Positions 16,381-24,915 of a DNA stretch of 64,000 nt are shown piece by piece. The notes below the pieces were generated by a model, which worked only from the letters and a program-made list of their open reading frames with translations, searched no databases and was not told the DNA's origin. Source of the DNA: an uncultured Oscillospiraceae bacterium (GTDB lineage: Bacteria; Bacillota; Clostridia; Oscillospirales; Oscillospiraceae); contig CALWZP010000003.1 in the NCBI GenBank assembly GCA_944386055.1, positions 62,001-126,000 on the forward strand, read 5' to 3'. Made by a program: the position numbers and the translations under genes. The number at the start of each line of letters is the position of its first letter. The stretch's first letter is position 1.

Positions 16381-16409
16381 TTGCAATTCCCGCCGGGAGG
16401 GGATATAAT
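16381..16409 (+). promoter_or_regulatory. Promoter of the ylmH-like operon
   Basis: TTGCAA (16381-16386), 17-bp spacer, TATAAT (16404-16409), 48 bp before the start codon. Confidence 0.8.
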
Positions 16410-16456
16410 GAAAAGGAAAAGTGCCCGCGGCGGCGCGGGAGAGGAGAGATGGGACC

Positions 16457-17254
16457 ATGACCAAGACCGAGCTGCTGGACCGGTTTGCCCACAGCGGGGA
16501 GGAGCGTACCCTGCTGGCCCGGGTGCTGGACAAGCGGACGGCGGCGGAGGGGCGCTCCATCCCCGCCTGGACCCCCTTTCTCACCCCCGAGGAGCAGGCG
16601 GCGGCGGAGGCGCTGCTCCGGGCGGACGGGCCCTGCCGTTATGTGCTGTTTGGGGGATATCCCGGGGCGGAGCGGAGGATCTGCGCCTTCCTCCCCGACT
16701 GGCAGGAGGAGGGGGATTTTCTGGCCGACCCGGAGGGGCCGGTGGCGGCGGTGGAGGCGTCCTTTCCCCCCGAGGCGGGACTGACCCACCGGGACTTTCT
16801 GGGCGGGCTCATGGGCCTGGGAATTACCCGGGAAAAGCTGGGGGACATCCTGGTGGGAGAGGGCGCGTGCCAGGTGCTGGTGCTGCGGGAGACGCTGCCC
16901 ATCCTCCTCAGCCAGTGGGAGAGCGCCGGGCGGTGGAAGCTGAAGCTCCGGGAGGTGCCCCTGGACCAGCTGGAGGTGGCCCCGCCGGAGGTAAAGGTCA
17001 TCCGGGACACGGTGGCCGCCCTGCGGCTGGACGCGGTGGCGGCCAGCGCCTTCTCCACCTCCCGGGGGAAGGCGGCGGAGCTGATCTCCGCCGGCCGGAT
17101 GGCGGTGAACCACCGGGAGTGTACCAAGGCGGACCGGCCGGTGGCCCAGGGGGATGTCCTCACCTGCCGGGGCCTTGGCAAGTGCGTGGTAAAAGAGGTG
17201 CTGGGCCGGTCCAAAAAGGGGCGGATCATGCTGGTGCTGGAGCGCTATGTATGA
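16457..17254 (+). CDS. YlmH-like S4-domain RNA-binding protein
   Basis: 265 residues. The N-terminal two thirds matches the YlmH family and the C-terminal part is an S4 RNA-binding domain (about 180-245: VAASAFSTSRGKAAELISAGRMAVNH). YlmH-type proteins have been linked to ribosome rescue and cell division in Gram-positives. In many Firmicutes the gene lies in the sepF/divIVA cluster; here it stands alone, followed by a DUF896 gene. ATG 16457 has GGAGAGGAGAG upstream. Confidence 0.9.
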   Translation: MTKTELLDRFAHSGEERTLLARVLDKRTAAEGRSIPAWTPFLTPEEQAAAEALLRADGPCRYVLFGGYPGAERRICAFLPDWQEEGDFLADPEGPVAAVEASFPPEAGLTHRDFLGGLMGLGITREKLGDILVGEGACQVLVLRETLPILLSQWESAGRWKLKLREVPLDQLEVAPPEVKVIRDTVAALRLDAVAASAFSTSRGKAAELISAGRMAVNHRECTKADRPVAQGDVLTCRGLGKCVVKEVLGRSKKGRIMLVLERYV

Positions 17255-17301
17255 GCCGGTGGGGCCGGACAGACGAACAGAGGAGAACAGGAGGAACACC
17301 C

Positions 17302-17505
17302 ATGGAGCGAGCAAAGATCGACCGCATCAATGAACTGGCCCGGAAGGTGAAGGCGGGCCAGGCCCTCACCCCGGAGGAGATCAGCGAGCGGGACAGCCTG
17401 CGCCGGGAGTACATCGCCGCCGTCCGGGCCAACCTGGAGGCGCAGCTGGACAACACCTATCTGGTGGACGAGAACGGGAACGAGACCCCGCTGAAGAGGC
17501 GGTGA
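17302..17505 (+). CDS. DUF896 family protein (YnzC-like)
   Basis: 67-residue cytoplasmic protein (MERAKIDRINELARKVKAG...). The DUF896 signature is clear: IDRINELARK, LTPEEISERDSLRREYI, ANLEAQLDNTYLVDENG. In Bacillus the homologue YnzC is a small two-helix protein of unresolved function. Strong Shine-Dalgarno (AGGAGGAAC). It lies 47 bp after the ylmH-like gene and is probably co-transcribed. Confidence 0.92.
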   Translation: MERAKIDRINELARKVKAGQALTPEEISERDSLRREYIAAVRANLEAQLDNTYLVDENGNETPLKRR

Positions 17506-17571
17506 GGCGCCGCCGGCCCGGAGAGCGTACGGGCGGTGCCATCAAAATTTGACGGAGGGAAGGGACGCGCT

Positions 17572-18756
17572 GTGGAGCAGCCAAAACTGTGGACCCGGCA
17601 TTTTGTGGTGGGGACCCTGGTCAATTTCCTGCTTCTGCTGAATTACTATCTGCTCATGGTGATCATGGCCGACTTTGCCGCCGACCGCTTCCACGCCTCG
17701 GGCAGCAGCGCCGGGCTGGCGGTGAGCATGTTCATCATCGGGACCATGATCGCCCGGTGCTTCTCCGCCCAGCTGATGGAGAAGGTGGGGAAGTGGAACC
17801 TGCTGGCGGCGGGCATTCTGCTGGAGGTGGCGGCCTCGGCGGCCTATTTTCTGGCCTCCGGTCTCTCCCTGCTGTTTCTGATCCGGCTGGCCCACGGCAT
17901 CTCCTATGGGCTGGCCTCCACTGCGGTGAGCACCATCGTCACCGGCCTGGTGCCCCTGGAGCGCCACGGCGAGGGCATCGGCTACTTCATGCTCAGCAGT
18001 ACCCTGGGCACAGCGGTGGGCCCCTTCATCGGGATGATTCTCCTTCAGGGGGGCGGATACTTCAACATCTTTCTCGCCTGCGTGATCACGGCGGCGGTGT
18101 GCTTCCTGGCCGTCTTTCAGCTCCGCCTCTCCCCGGAGAAGAGGGCCGCCCTGGCCGCCGCCCAGAAGCTGCTGCCCCGGGAGAAGGGGCTGCGGGGGAT
18201 CATGGAGGTGAAGATCCTCCCCATCTGTCTGGTGTGCGCGGGGATCTACTTCTGCTACTCCAGCCTGATCTCCTTCCTCTCCCCCTACGCCGGGGAGATC
18301 GGTCTGGAGGGGCCGGCCACCCTGTTCTTCCTGGTGTACTCGGCGGCCATCCTGTTCAGCCGTCCCTTCACCGGGCGGCTCTTCGACCGGAAGGGGGCCG
18401 ACGCGGTGATGGTCCCGGCGTTCCTCTCCTTCCTGGCGGGGATGGCCCTGCTCAGCCAGGTCCGCCATGCCGTCCCCCTGCTGCTGGCGGCGGCGCTGCT
18501 GGGCTTCGGAATGGGGGCGGTGCAGTCCTGCGGGCTCACCCTGGCGGTGAAGAGCGCGCCCCCCGAGCGCATCAGCTACGCCAACTCCACCTTCTATATC
18601 TGCGCCGACGCGGGGGTTGGGATCGGACCCTTCCTGCTGGGCTTCCTGCTCCCCGGGGCGGGCTACCGGGGGATGTACCTGGTGGTGGCGGGCATCGCCG
18701 CCGCCTTCACCGTGCTCTACCTGGCCGTCAGCCGCGGCCGGCGGAAGGCCGGCTGA
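17572..18756 (+). CDS. Major facilitator superfamily transporter
   Basis: 394 residues, about 12 membrane segments. Start set at the GTG at 17572 (VEQPKLWTRHFV) because GGAGGGAAGGG lies just upstream; a GTG at 17536 is possible but has no ribosome site. Typical MFS drug-efflux layout: VNFLLLLNYYLLMVIMADFA first helix, a loop 2-3 with RCFSAQLMEKVGKWN, and the RLAHGISYGLASTAVSTIVT region. Substrate unknown. Confidence 0.92.
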   Translation: MEQPKLWTRHFVVGTLVNFLLLLNYYLLMVIMADFAADRFHASGSSAGLAVSMFIIGTMIARCFSAQLMEKVGKWNLLAAGILLEVAASAAYFLASGLSLLFLIRLAHGISYGLASTAVSTIVTGLVPLERHGEGIGYFMLSSTLGTAVGPFIGMILLQGGGYFNIFLACVITAAVCFLAVFQLRLSPEKRAALAAAQKLLPREKGLRGIMEVKILPICLVCAGIYFCYSSLISFLSPYAGEIGLEGPATLFFLVYSAAILFSRPFTGRLFDRKGADAVMVPAFLSFLAGMALLSQVRHAVPLLLAAALLGFGMGAVQSCGLTLAVKSAPPERISYANSTFYICADAGVGIGPFLLGFLLPGAGYRGMYLVVAGIAAAFTVLYLAVSRGRRKAG

Positions 18757-18763
18757 CGACCGG

Positions 18764-18813
18764 AAAAACGAGGCGCCCCGCCCTCCCGAGTCCGGGAGGG
18801 CGGGGCGCCTTTG
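18764..18813. terminator. Bidirectional terminator between MFS and DUF1846 genes
   Basis: 18-bp perfect arms (18771-18788 and 18793-18810) around AGTC, with TTTG on the plus side and CGTTTTTCC on the minus side. Confidence 0.85.
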
Positions 18814-18822
18814 TCGGCGGGA

Positions 18823-20307
18823 TCACTTGTAATAGAGCTTGTTGGTCTGGCTCTGGGGCTCACAGGTGAGGTTCATCCCCAGCTTCTGATAGGTGCCCAT
18901 GTCCACCTGGGAGAGCATCACCGAGGAGTGGGCCTCGCACCCACGCAGGGCGGAGAGCTGGTCCAGGGCCCGGGCGGTGATGGGGTCGGAGGAGGCGCTG
19001 ATGGCCAGGGCGATGAGGGTCTCGTCGCTGTGCAGGCAGGGGTTGCAGGAGCCCAGATGGGCCACCTTCACCCGCTGGATGGGGGCGATGGCCTCGGGAG
19101 AGATGAGGTGGTAGCTGTGGTCGATGCCGGCCAGCTCCTTCAGGGCGTTGATGATGGCGGTGGAGGCCGCCCCCAGCAGGGCGGTGGTCTTGCCGGTGAC
19201 CAGCCGTCCGTCGGGCAGCTGGATGGCGGCGGCGGGGTTGCCCGTCTCCTCCGCCACCCGGTTGGCCGCGGCGATGACGGGGCGCAGCTCGGGGGAGGCG
19301 TTGGCCTGCTTCATCAGCAGCTCCAGCCGGAAGACGATGCCGTCGTCCCCCAGGCCCCGGCGGCGGTCGCACAGGGCGGTGTAGTACCGGCGGACGATCT
19401 CCTCCCGGGCGGCCTCCTGACACACGGCGTCGTCCACGATGCAGTTGCCCGCCATGTTCACCCCCATGTCGGTGGGGGAGCGGTAGGGGCTGCTGCCGGC
19501 AATCTTCTCGAACATGGCGGACAGGACGGGGAAGATCTCCACATCCCGGTTGTAGTTCACGGTGGTGACTCCATAGGCCTCCAGGTGGAAGGGGTCGATC
19601 ATGTTCACATCGTCCAGGTCGGCGGTGGCCGCCTCATAGGCCAGGTTTACGGGGTGCTTCAGGGGGAGGTTCCAGATGGGGAAGGTCTCGAACTTGGCGT
19701 AGCCCGCCTTTACCCCCCGGCGGTACTCGTGGTAGAGCTGGCTGAGGCAGGTGGCCATCTTGCCGCTGCCCGGGCCGGGGGCGGTGACCACCACCAGGGG
19801 GCGGGAGGTCTCGATGTACTCGTTGCGGCCGTAGCCCTCATCGCTGACGATGTGGGCGATGTCGTGGGGATAGCCCTCGATGGGGTAGTGGAGGAAGACC
19901 CGCACCCCCAGGTTCTCCAGCCGCTTTTTGAACGCGTCGGCGGCGGACTGCCCGGCGTACTGGGTGATGACCACGCTGCCCACATACAGCCCCTTGCCCC
20001 GGAAGGCGTCGATGAGGCGCAGCACATCCGCGTCATAGGTGATGCCCAGGTCCCCGCGCATCTTGTTCTGCTCGATGGCGGCGGCGTTGATGGCGATAAC
20101 CATCTCCACGCTGTCCCGCAGCTCCAGCAGCATGCGGATCTTGCTGTCCGGGGCGAAGCCGGGGAGCACCCGGCTGGCGTGGAAGTCGTCAAAGAGCTTG
20201 CCGCCGAACTCCAGATAGAGCTTGTTGTCGAACTGGGCGATGCGCTCCTTGATGTGCTGGGACTGGGTTTCCAGGTATTTGTCGTTGTCAAAACCGATCT
20301 GTCTCAT
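18823..20307 (-). CDS. DUF1846 domain-containing protein
   Basis: 494 residues, full length for the family. Start ATG 20305-20307 ([15 protein letters not shown]). The family hallmark [22 protein letters not shown] (about residues 172-193) resembles a nucleotide-binding loop. Other conserved parts are [20 protein letters not shown] and [20 protein letters not shown]. It is a cytoplasmic protein of unknown biochemical function, widespread in Firmicutes. A weak promoter candidate (CTGCCA, 18 bp, TAGAAT; 20378-20407) lies upstream on the minus strand. Confidence 0.93.
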   Translation of the reverse strand: MRQIGFDNDKYLETQSQHIKERIAQFDNKLYLEFGGKLFDDFHASRVLPGFAPDSKIRMLLELRDSVEMVIAINAAAIEQNKMRGDLGITYDADVLRLIDAFRGKGLYVGSVVITQYAGQSAADAFKKRLENLGVRVFLHYPIEGYPHDIAHIVSDEGYGRNEYIETSRPLVVVTAPGPGSGKMATCLSQLYHEYRRGVKAGYAKFETFPIWNLPLKHPVNLAYEAATADLDDVNMIDPFHLEAYGVTTVNYNRDVEIFPVLSAMFEKIAGSSPYRSPTDMGVNMAGNCIVDDAVCQEAAREEIVRRYYTALCDRRRGLGDDGIVFRLELLMKQANASPELRPVIAAANRVAEETGNPAAAIQLPDGRLVTGKTTALLGAASTAIINALKELAGIDHSYHLISPEAIAPIQRVKVAHLGSCNPCLHSDETLIALAISASSDPITARALDQLSALRGCEAHSSVMLSQVDMGTYQKLGMNLTCEPQSQTNKLYYK

Positions 20308-20377
20308 CGCTGTGCCGCCCCCGATCAGAGAGGCGGCTCCTCCCCCTTCCTGCGAGTGAACTTATCACATGACAGAC

Positions 20378-20407
20378 ATTCTATCATACTTTTGCGGGAA
20401 TTGGCAG
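20378..20407 (-). promoter_or_regulatory. Possible promoter of the DUF1846 gene
   Basis: CTGCCA (20402-20407), 18-bp spacer, TAGAAT (20378-20383) on the minus strand. The match is moderate. Confidence 0.35.
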
Positions 20408-20504
20408 GGCAGACGGGAAAATTGACGGAAAATTTTCGCGCGTCCCCTCCGGGGGGGCGGCGGCCCCCGCCCTGTCCGTCAAAAACGGCCCCCGGAAGTC
20501 CCGA

Positions 20505-20642
20505 GGCCCCGCAAAGCGGGGCGGCGCTTTTGCGGCGTCCAAGGTTTTCGCCGCAGGAGAAAACCTTGGAGGAAGGGCGGCTTTGCCGCCCTGAGCACTT
20601 CAATCAGCGAAGGGTGGAGCCGCCCTACGGGCGGCGGAACCC
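20505..20642 (-). repeat. Dispersed repeat, copy 1, directly after the tRNA-Val terminator
   Basis: About 138 bp, non-coding, rich in short hairpins. Read on the minus strand it starts GGGTTCCG and contains CTCCACCCTTCG, TGATTGAAGTGCTC, CCTGCGGCGAAAAC, GACGCCGCAAAAGCGCCG and CCCCGCTTTGCGGGG. The same order of segments with few differences occurs at 37891-38027 after tRNA-Gly. No recombinase or target duplication seen. Confidence 0.75.
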
Positions 20643-20686
20643 ACAATAAAAGGACATCTGCTTTCGCAGATGTCCTTTTATTGTGG
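20641..20686 (-). terminator. Perfect palindrome overlapping the tRNA-Val CCA end
   Basis: 21-bp perfect arms (20666-20686 and 20641-20661) with a 4-base loop. The first arm starts with the encoded CCA of the tRNA, the core is AAGGACATCTGC, and the distal arm ends TTTTATTGTGG. Confidence 0.85.
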
Positions 20687-20760
20687 TGGACGCTAACGGA
20701 CTTGAACCGCTGACCCCCTGCACGTCAAGCAGGTGCTCTAGCCAGCTGAGCTAAGCGTCC
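20684..20760 (-). tRNA. tRNA-Val (anticodon GAC)
   Basis: 77-nt cloverleaf on the minus strand beginning GGACGCTTAGCTCAG. The anticodon arm CTGC-TTGACGT-GCAG gives anticodon GAC (Val). T-arm GCGGTTCAAGTCCGT, acceptor end GCGTCC, A and encoded CCA. It holds the only ACGT tetranucleotide I find outside the liv operon. Confidence 0.95.
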
Positions 20761-20774
20761 AAACAGCATCATTC

Positions 20775-20803
20775 ATTATACCGGCGGGGCCCCGCTTTGT
20801 CAA
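20775..20803 (-). promoter_or_regulatory. Promoter of tRNA-Val
   Basis: TTGACA (20798-20803), 17-bp spacer, TATAAT (20775-20780) on the minus strand: a full consensus promoter. The spacer contains the palindrome GCGGGGCCCCGC. Confidence 0.9.
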
Positions 20804-20888
20804 CACCTTTTTCTTGCAAAAGAGCGTGGATTTCCCGCGAGATGTCTGATATACTGAAAAAAACTGACCGAATGGAGGGAGAGCCCCC

Positions 20889-21728
20889 ATGCTCTGCGAA
20901 GCGTTTTCTCTGTCCGACCTCCACCCCGACCTGAAGGACAGTACCGCCCGCCTGTCCGTCTACGCCCGGGACCCCGCCGGCGCCCTGGCGGACGAGGCCC
21001 CCCGCTGGGGGGTGCTGATCCTCCCCGGGGGCGGATACGGGGTGGTGGCTCCCGCCGAGGGGGAGCCGGTGGCCCTGGCCTTCCTGGCCGCGGGGATGCA
21101 GGCCTTCGTGCTGGAGTACAGCGTGGCCCCCGCCCGCTGGCCCCAGGCGTTCCTGGAGGCGGCGGCCGCGGTGGCCTTCCTGCGGAAGAACGCGGCGCGG
21201 TATCAGCTCCACCTCCACCGCATCGCGGTGTGCGGCTTCTCCGCCGGAGGGCACCTGGCGGGCTGCCTGTGCAACCTGTGGGGGGACCCGCTGATCCGGA
21301 CGGAGCTGGGCCTGGCCCCCACCGATGTCCGCCCGGACGCCGGGGTGCTGTGCTACCCGGTGATCTCCGCCGCCCTGTCCGCCGACGGGTCCACCTTCCC
21401 CAACCTGCTGGGGGAGGACTGGAAACAGAGCGGCCGGGTGGAGCTGTCTCTGGAGACCAGCGTCACCCCGACCAACCCGCCCGCCTTCCTGTGGACCACC
21501 TGGGAGGACGGGTCGGTGCCCATGGAGAACACCCTGGCCTACGCCGCCGCCCTGCGGCGGCAGGGGGTGCCCTTTGACCTGCATGTCTTCCAGCACGGCC
21601 CCCACGCCATGGGGCTGGCCACCGACGAGTGCGCCCGGGATGGGGAGCACCGGGACCCCCGGGCCGCCGGATGGCATCCCCTGTGCGTCAGCTGGCTGCG
21701 CCGCATCGAGAATGAGCTGCCCGGCTGA
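20889..21728 (+). CDS. Alpha/beta hydrolase (acetyl-esterase/lipase type)
   Basis: 279 residues, soluble cytoplasmic alpha/beta hydrolase. Oxyanion-hole segment ILPGGGYGVVA (44-54), nucleophile elbow GFSAGG (Ser118), and a late HGPHAMGL segment with the catalytic His. This resembles the acetylxylan-esterase-like BD-FAE/Axe families that deacetylate oligosaccharides. No signal peptide. Shine-Dalgarno GGAGGGAGAG. Followed at 40 bp by the cell-wall peptidase genes, probably in the same transcript. Confidence 0.88.
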   Translation: MLCEAFSLSDLHPDLKDSTARLSVYARDPAGALADEAPRWGVLILPGGGYGVVAPAEGEPVALAFLAAGMQAFVLEYSVAPARWPQAFLEAAAAVAFLRKNAARYQLHLHRIAVCGFSAGGHLAGCLCNLWGDPLIRTELGLAPTDVRPDAGVLCYPVISAALSADGSTFPNLLGEDWKQSGRVELSLETSVTPTNPPAFLWTTWEDGSVPMENTLAYAAALRRQGVPFDLHVFQHGPHAMGLATDECARDGEHRDPRAAGWHPLCVSWLRRIENELPG

Positions 21729-21767
21729 GCCGCGGCCGAGACACACACCGGAAAAGGAGGCCTGACC

Positions 21768-23336
21768 ATGCTCCGCCGCTGTATCCCTCTTCTTCTGGCC
21801 CTGACGCTGGCCCTCACCGCCTGTACCCCCCAGGGCGGCCCGCAGGAGACCGCCGCCTCCCCCAGCCCGACCCCGTCGCCGACGGAGACCGTCCGCCCCG
21901 CGCCCACCCCCCGCCCCACCCAGACGGCGGAGCCGGGCCCCGACCTGTCCCTGGACGGGGAGCACCGGCTGGACCGGGACTATGACCCCGTTCCGGCGGG
22001 GCAGCTGGAGCTGCCCATCCGTGGCGCCACCGGGTACGCCTCGGTGGAGCTGGGCCTGTGGCCGGAGCCCCGGCCGGAACCGGAACCCTCCGCCACACCT
22101 CAGCCCTCCGCCGGCCCCTCCCCATCCCCGTCGGCCCAGCCGTCGGCGGAGCCTGAGCCCGCCCCGCCGCCCACGGCGACCCCGGCGCCGGAGACCGCCT
22201 CTCCCGCCCCCGCGGAGACCCCGGCGGAGAGCGTCCCCCCATCGGACCCCTCCCCCACCCCGGCGCCCCCGCCGGAGGAGACAGGGGCCGTGGAGAGCGT
22301 CCCTCCGACGCAGGAGAGCGCGGCCCCCACGGCCCAGCCCACGGCGGCTCCCACACCCTCCCCGACGCCTTCTCCCGCGCCGTCGTCCACCCCGGCGCCC
22401 GCTGAGACCCCCGCTGTCTCCGCCTCGCCCGCCCCCTCTCCCACCCCGTCTGCCGATCCCTTTGAGGGGGCGCTGGCGGTCCTGGAGCCGGGCAGCGCCT
22501 TCACGGTCCTGAAGGAGGACGGCGACTGGTGGCAGGTGCGCTGGCGGGGGACCACCGGCTGGGTGGAGCACCGGTACTGTATGATCAACCTGCCCGATGT
22601 GGTGCCCTCCATCCTCTATGACGCCACCAACTCCTATGACTCCCTGTACCGCAGCGCGGGGAAGGCGCTGCCCGGTGTCACCGGGGAGTCCCTCTACCCC
22701 GGTATGGAGTATAACCCCCGCTTAGGGCGCTCGGAGTTTATGATGCCGGTGCTGTACGCCATGGCCTATAAGATCTGCGAGGCCCAGCAGGCCGCTCTGA
22801 TGGAGGGCAACTGCCTGGTGCTGTACGAGGGCTACCGCCCCTACGCCACCCAGCGGGCGGTGGTGAAGGCCCTCACCGCCCTGATCGATTCCGACCCGGA
22901 GGTGGAAGCCGCGGTGAACAGCGGCCCCTGGGGCGCCGGCAACTTCATCGCCATGGGCTACTCCAACCACCAGCGGGGCTTCGCCATCGATGTGAGCCTG
23001 GCCAAGGTGTGGTCCACCCGGGAGGAGAGTATCTCCGGCCACACCTATCTCCAGGTGGTGGACTACGACCTGTACGAGATGCCCACCCCCATGCACGAGC
23101 TGAGCAGCGCCGCCGTCACCTTCACCCGGCCCACCGGCGCCTGGCGCACCGCCGACCCCGCCCCGGGGATGAACGAGCCCGCCTTCGCCCTGCAGCGCTA
23201 CTGCACCGGGGCGGGGATGACTCCCCTGTCCTCCGAGTGGTGGCACTTCAACGACTACGCCGCCCGGGACCTGGCCGCCGACCATCTGGGCACCGGCGGC
23301 TTCCAGATCACCGCCTGCGTCAGCACCGCGCCGTAG
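21768..23336 (+). CDS. Lipoprotein M15-family D,D-peptidase with split SH3 domain
   Basis: 522 residues. Lipoprotein signal with Cys19 in LTAC. An SH3b-like domain seems to be split: its first strand (GYASVELGLW, 89-98) is separated from the rest (ALAVLEPGSAFTVLK... TGWVEHRYC, about 235-271) by some 130 residues of Pro/Ser/Thr/Glu/Ala low complexity. The C-terminal catalytic domain is M15 (VanX/VanY type): Arg357 in EGYRPY, zinc ligands His401 and Asp408 in SNHQRGFAIDV, and Glu490 and His493 in SEWWHFND. It likely trims D-Ala from peptidoglycan stem peptides at the outer membrane face. Next to another D,D-peptidase. Confidence 0.88.
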   Translation: MLRRCIPLLLALTLALTACTPQGGPQETAASPSPTPSPTETVRPAPTPRPTQTAEPGPDLSLDGEHRLDRDYDPVPAGQLELPIRGATGYASVELGLWPEPRPEPEPSATPQPSAGPSPSPSAQPSAEPEPAPPPTATPAPETASPAPAETPAESVPPSDPSPTPAPPPEETGAVESVPPTQESAAPTAQPTAAPTPSPTPSPAPSSTPAPAETPAVSASPAPSPTPSADPFEGALAVLEPGSAFTVLKEDGDWWQVRWRGTTGWVEHRYCMINLPDVVPSILYDATNSYDSLYRSAGKALPGVTGESLYPGMEYNPRLGRSEFMMPVLYAMAYKICEAQQAALMEGNCLVLYEGYRPYATQRAVVKALTALIDSDPEVEAAVNSGPWGAGNFIAMGYSNHQRGFAIDVSLAKVWSTREESISGHTYLQVVDYDLYEMPTPMHELSSAAVTFTRPTGAWRTADPAPGMNEPAFALQRYCTGAGMTPLSSEWWHFNDYAARDLAADHLGTGGFQITACVSTAP

Positions 23337-23398
23337 CGCGCCTTGCCATATACCTGCGCCATCACGCGGGGGAAAGAGAAAGAAGGAGTGAATGCTGT

Positions 23399-24811
23399 AT
23401 GAAAACCGTCCGTTCCCTGCCCTTCAGGGCGCTGAGCCTGCTGATCCTGGCCGCCCTGCTCACCGCCTCCACCGTCTTCGCCGCCCCGGCGGAGGAGCCG
23501 GCGCCCCCCACGGTGACCGCGGACGCCGCGGTGGTTATGGACTACGACACCGGGGAGGTGCTCTACGCCAAGGACGCCGACGAGATGCGGGTGCCCGCCT
23601 CCATGACCAAGGTGATGACCGCCTACCTGATCTTCGAGGAGCTGGAGGCCGGCAATCTCACCCTGGACACCATGGTGCCCATCAGCGCCCAGAACGCCCG
23701 CATCTCCCGGAACGCCGCCTACCCCATGTCGGTGCCCCTGCCCTCGGGCGGACAGGTGTCGGCGGAGGACCTGCTGAAGCTGATCCTGGTCCCCTCCGCC
23801 TCCGCCAGCTGTATCGTCATGGCGGAATACATCGCCGGGTCGGAGGAGGCCTTCGTCCAGCGGATGAACGACACCGCCCGGCGGCTGGGGATGACCGCGG
23901 AGTACGAGAACAGCCACGGCGCCTTCCCCCACTATATGACCGCCCGTTCCCAGGCCATCCTGGTCCGGGAGTGCATCCAGCGCTTCCCCGAGATGCTGGA
24001 GTACACCTCCCTCACCTCGGTGGAGTTCCGGGGGGAGGTCTATGAGAACACCAACCAGCTGCTCCCCGGCTGCGAATACGCCTATCCCGGGGCGGACGGC
24101 TTCAAGACGGGGACCATCTCGGAGGCGGGCTACTGCCTGTCCGCTACCGCCGTGCGGGACGGGCAGCGCATCATCACCGTGGTGATGCACTCGGACGACA
24201 ACGAGACCCGTCATACCGACAGCACCGCCCTGCTGGACTACGGCTTCGCGGTGTTGGAGGCCCGGGCCGCCTTCCCCGATGTGGCCCATCACTGGTCCCG
24301 GGACGCGGTGGATGCCCTGTATGAGTTGGGGGTGGAGCTCCACCCCGACGGGGAGAGCTTCCTCCCGGACCGGGACATCACCCGGGGGGAGTTCACCGCC
24401 ATGCTCTGCTCCGCCCTGGAGCGGACGGACGCCATGCCCGCCGCCCCCGAGGGCAGCCAGCCCGCGCAGTTCCAGGACACCGCCGGCCACTGGGCGGAGG
24501 ACTACATCGCCCGGGCCGCCCAGGCGGGGCTGGTGGGCGGCGTGGGCACCGGGCTGTTCTCCCCCGACACCACCATCACCCGGCAGGAGATCATGGTCAT
24601 CCTGGACCAGGCCCTGGACCTGCCGGAGGAGAACGGCCTGGACTTCACTGACACCGAGGACATCGCCGTCTGGGCCCTCCCCGCCGCGGCCCGGGTCACC
24701 GCCGCCGGGCTGATGACCGGCTCCTACGGCCAGCTGCTGCCCGATGCCCCCTGCACCCGCGGCGAGGCCGCCGCCCTGGTCAACGCCCTGCTGACCAGCG
24801 ATCTTCTCTGA
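23399..24811 (+). CDS. dacF: D-alanyl-D-alanine carboxypeptidase (S11) with SLH domains
   Basis: 470 residues: signal peptide (about 1-29), penicillin-binding S11 carboxypeptidase domain (about 38-270), then three S-layer-homology repeats (about 290-335, 355-405, 415-470). Motifs: SMTK with nucleophile Ser68 and Lys71, and KTG at 236-238. The middle motif, usually SxN, reads SAS at 133-135, an Asn-to-Ser change. It removes the terminal D-Ala from pentapeptides, with the SLH part holding it to the secondary wall polymer. Start 23399 is supported by AAGGAG upstream. Gene symbol by similarity of type only. Confidence 0.9.
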   Translation: MKTVRSLPFRALSLLILAALLTASTVFAAPAEEPAPPTVTADAAVVMDYDTGEVLYAKDADEMRVPASMTKVMTAYLIFEELEAGNLTLDTMVPISAQNARISRNAAYPMSVPLPSGGQVSAEDLLKLILVPSASASCIVMAEYIAGSEEAFVQRMNDTARRLGMTAEYENSHGAFPHYMTARSQAILVRECIQRFPEMLEYTSLTSVEFRGEVYENTNQLLPGCEYAYPGADGFKTGTISEAGYCLSATAVRDGQRIITVVMHSDDNETRHTDSTALLDYGFAVLEARAAFPDVAHHWSRDAVDALYELGVELHPDGESFLPDRDITRGEFTAMLCSALERTDAMPAAPEGSQPAQFQDTAGHWAEDYIARAAQAGLVGGVGTGLFSPDTTITRQEIMVILDQALDLPEENGLDFTDTEDIAVWALPAAARVTAAGLMTGSYGQLLPDAPCTRGEAAALVNALLTSDLL

Positions 24812-24832
24812 TCTCCATAAAGCACAGAGGGA

Positions 24833-24862
24833 CCCCGCCGAAAGGCGGGGCCCACGCTTATC
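24833..24862. terminator. Terminator between dacF-like and cinA genes
   Basis: CCCCGCC-GAAA-GGCGGGG hairpin (24833-24850) followed by a T-rich stretch ending ATCTTTTC. Confidence 0.65.
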
Positions 24863-24915
24863 TTTTCGTCTTCTGCCGGGCGGCCCAGCCGGGAGGGGGG
24901 CTCCGGCGCCCGTCT

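Noticed and set aside
18811-20649. 612-codon open frame on the plus strand
   Set aside because: It lies opposite the DUF1846 gene, with a Gly/Val/His/Leu-rich shadow translation typical of antisense GC-rich coding DNA; the minus-strand protein is a clear family match.
22030-22460. Tandem-repeat-like CCC/CCG-rich tract
   Set aside because: It is the coding sequence of a Pro/Ser/Thr/Glu-rich linker in frame with the lipoprotein; no exact repeat unit.
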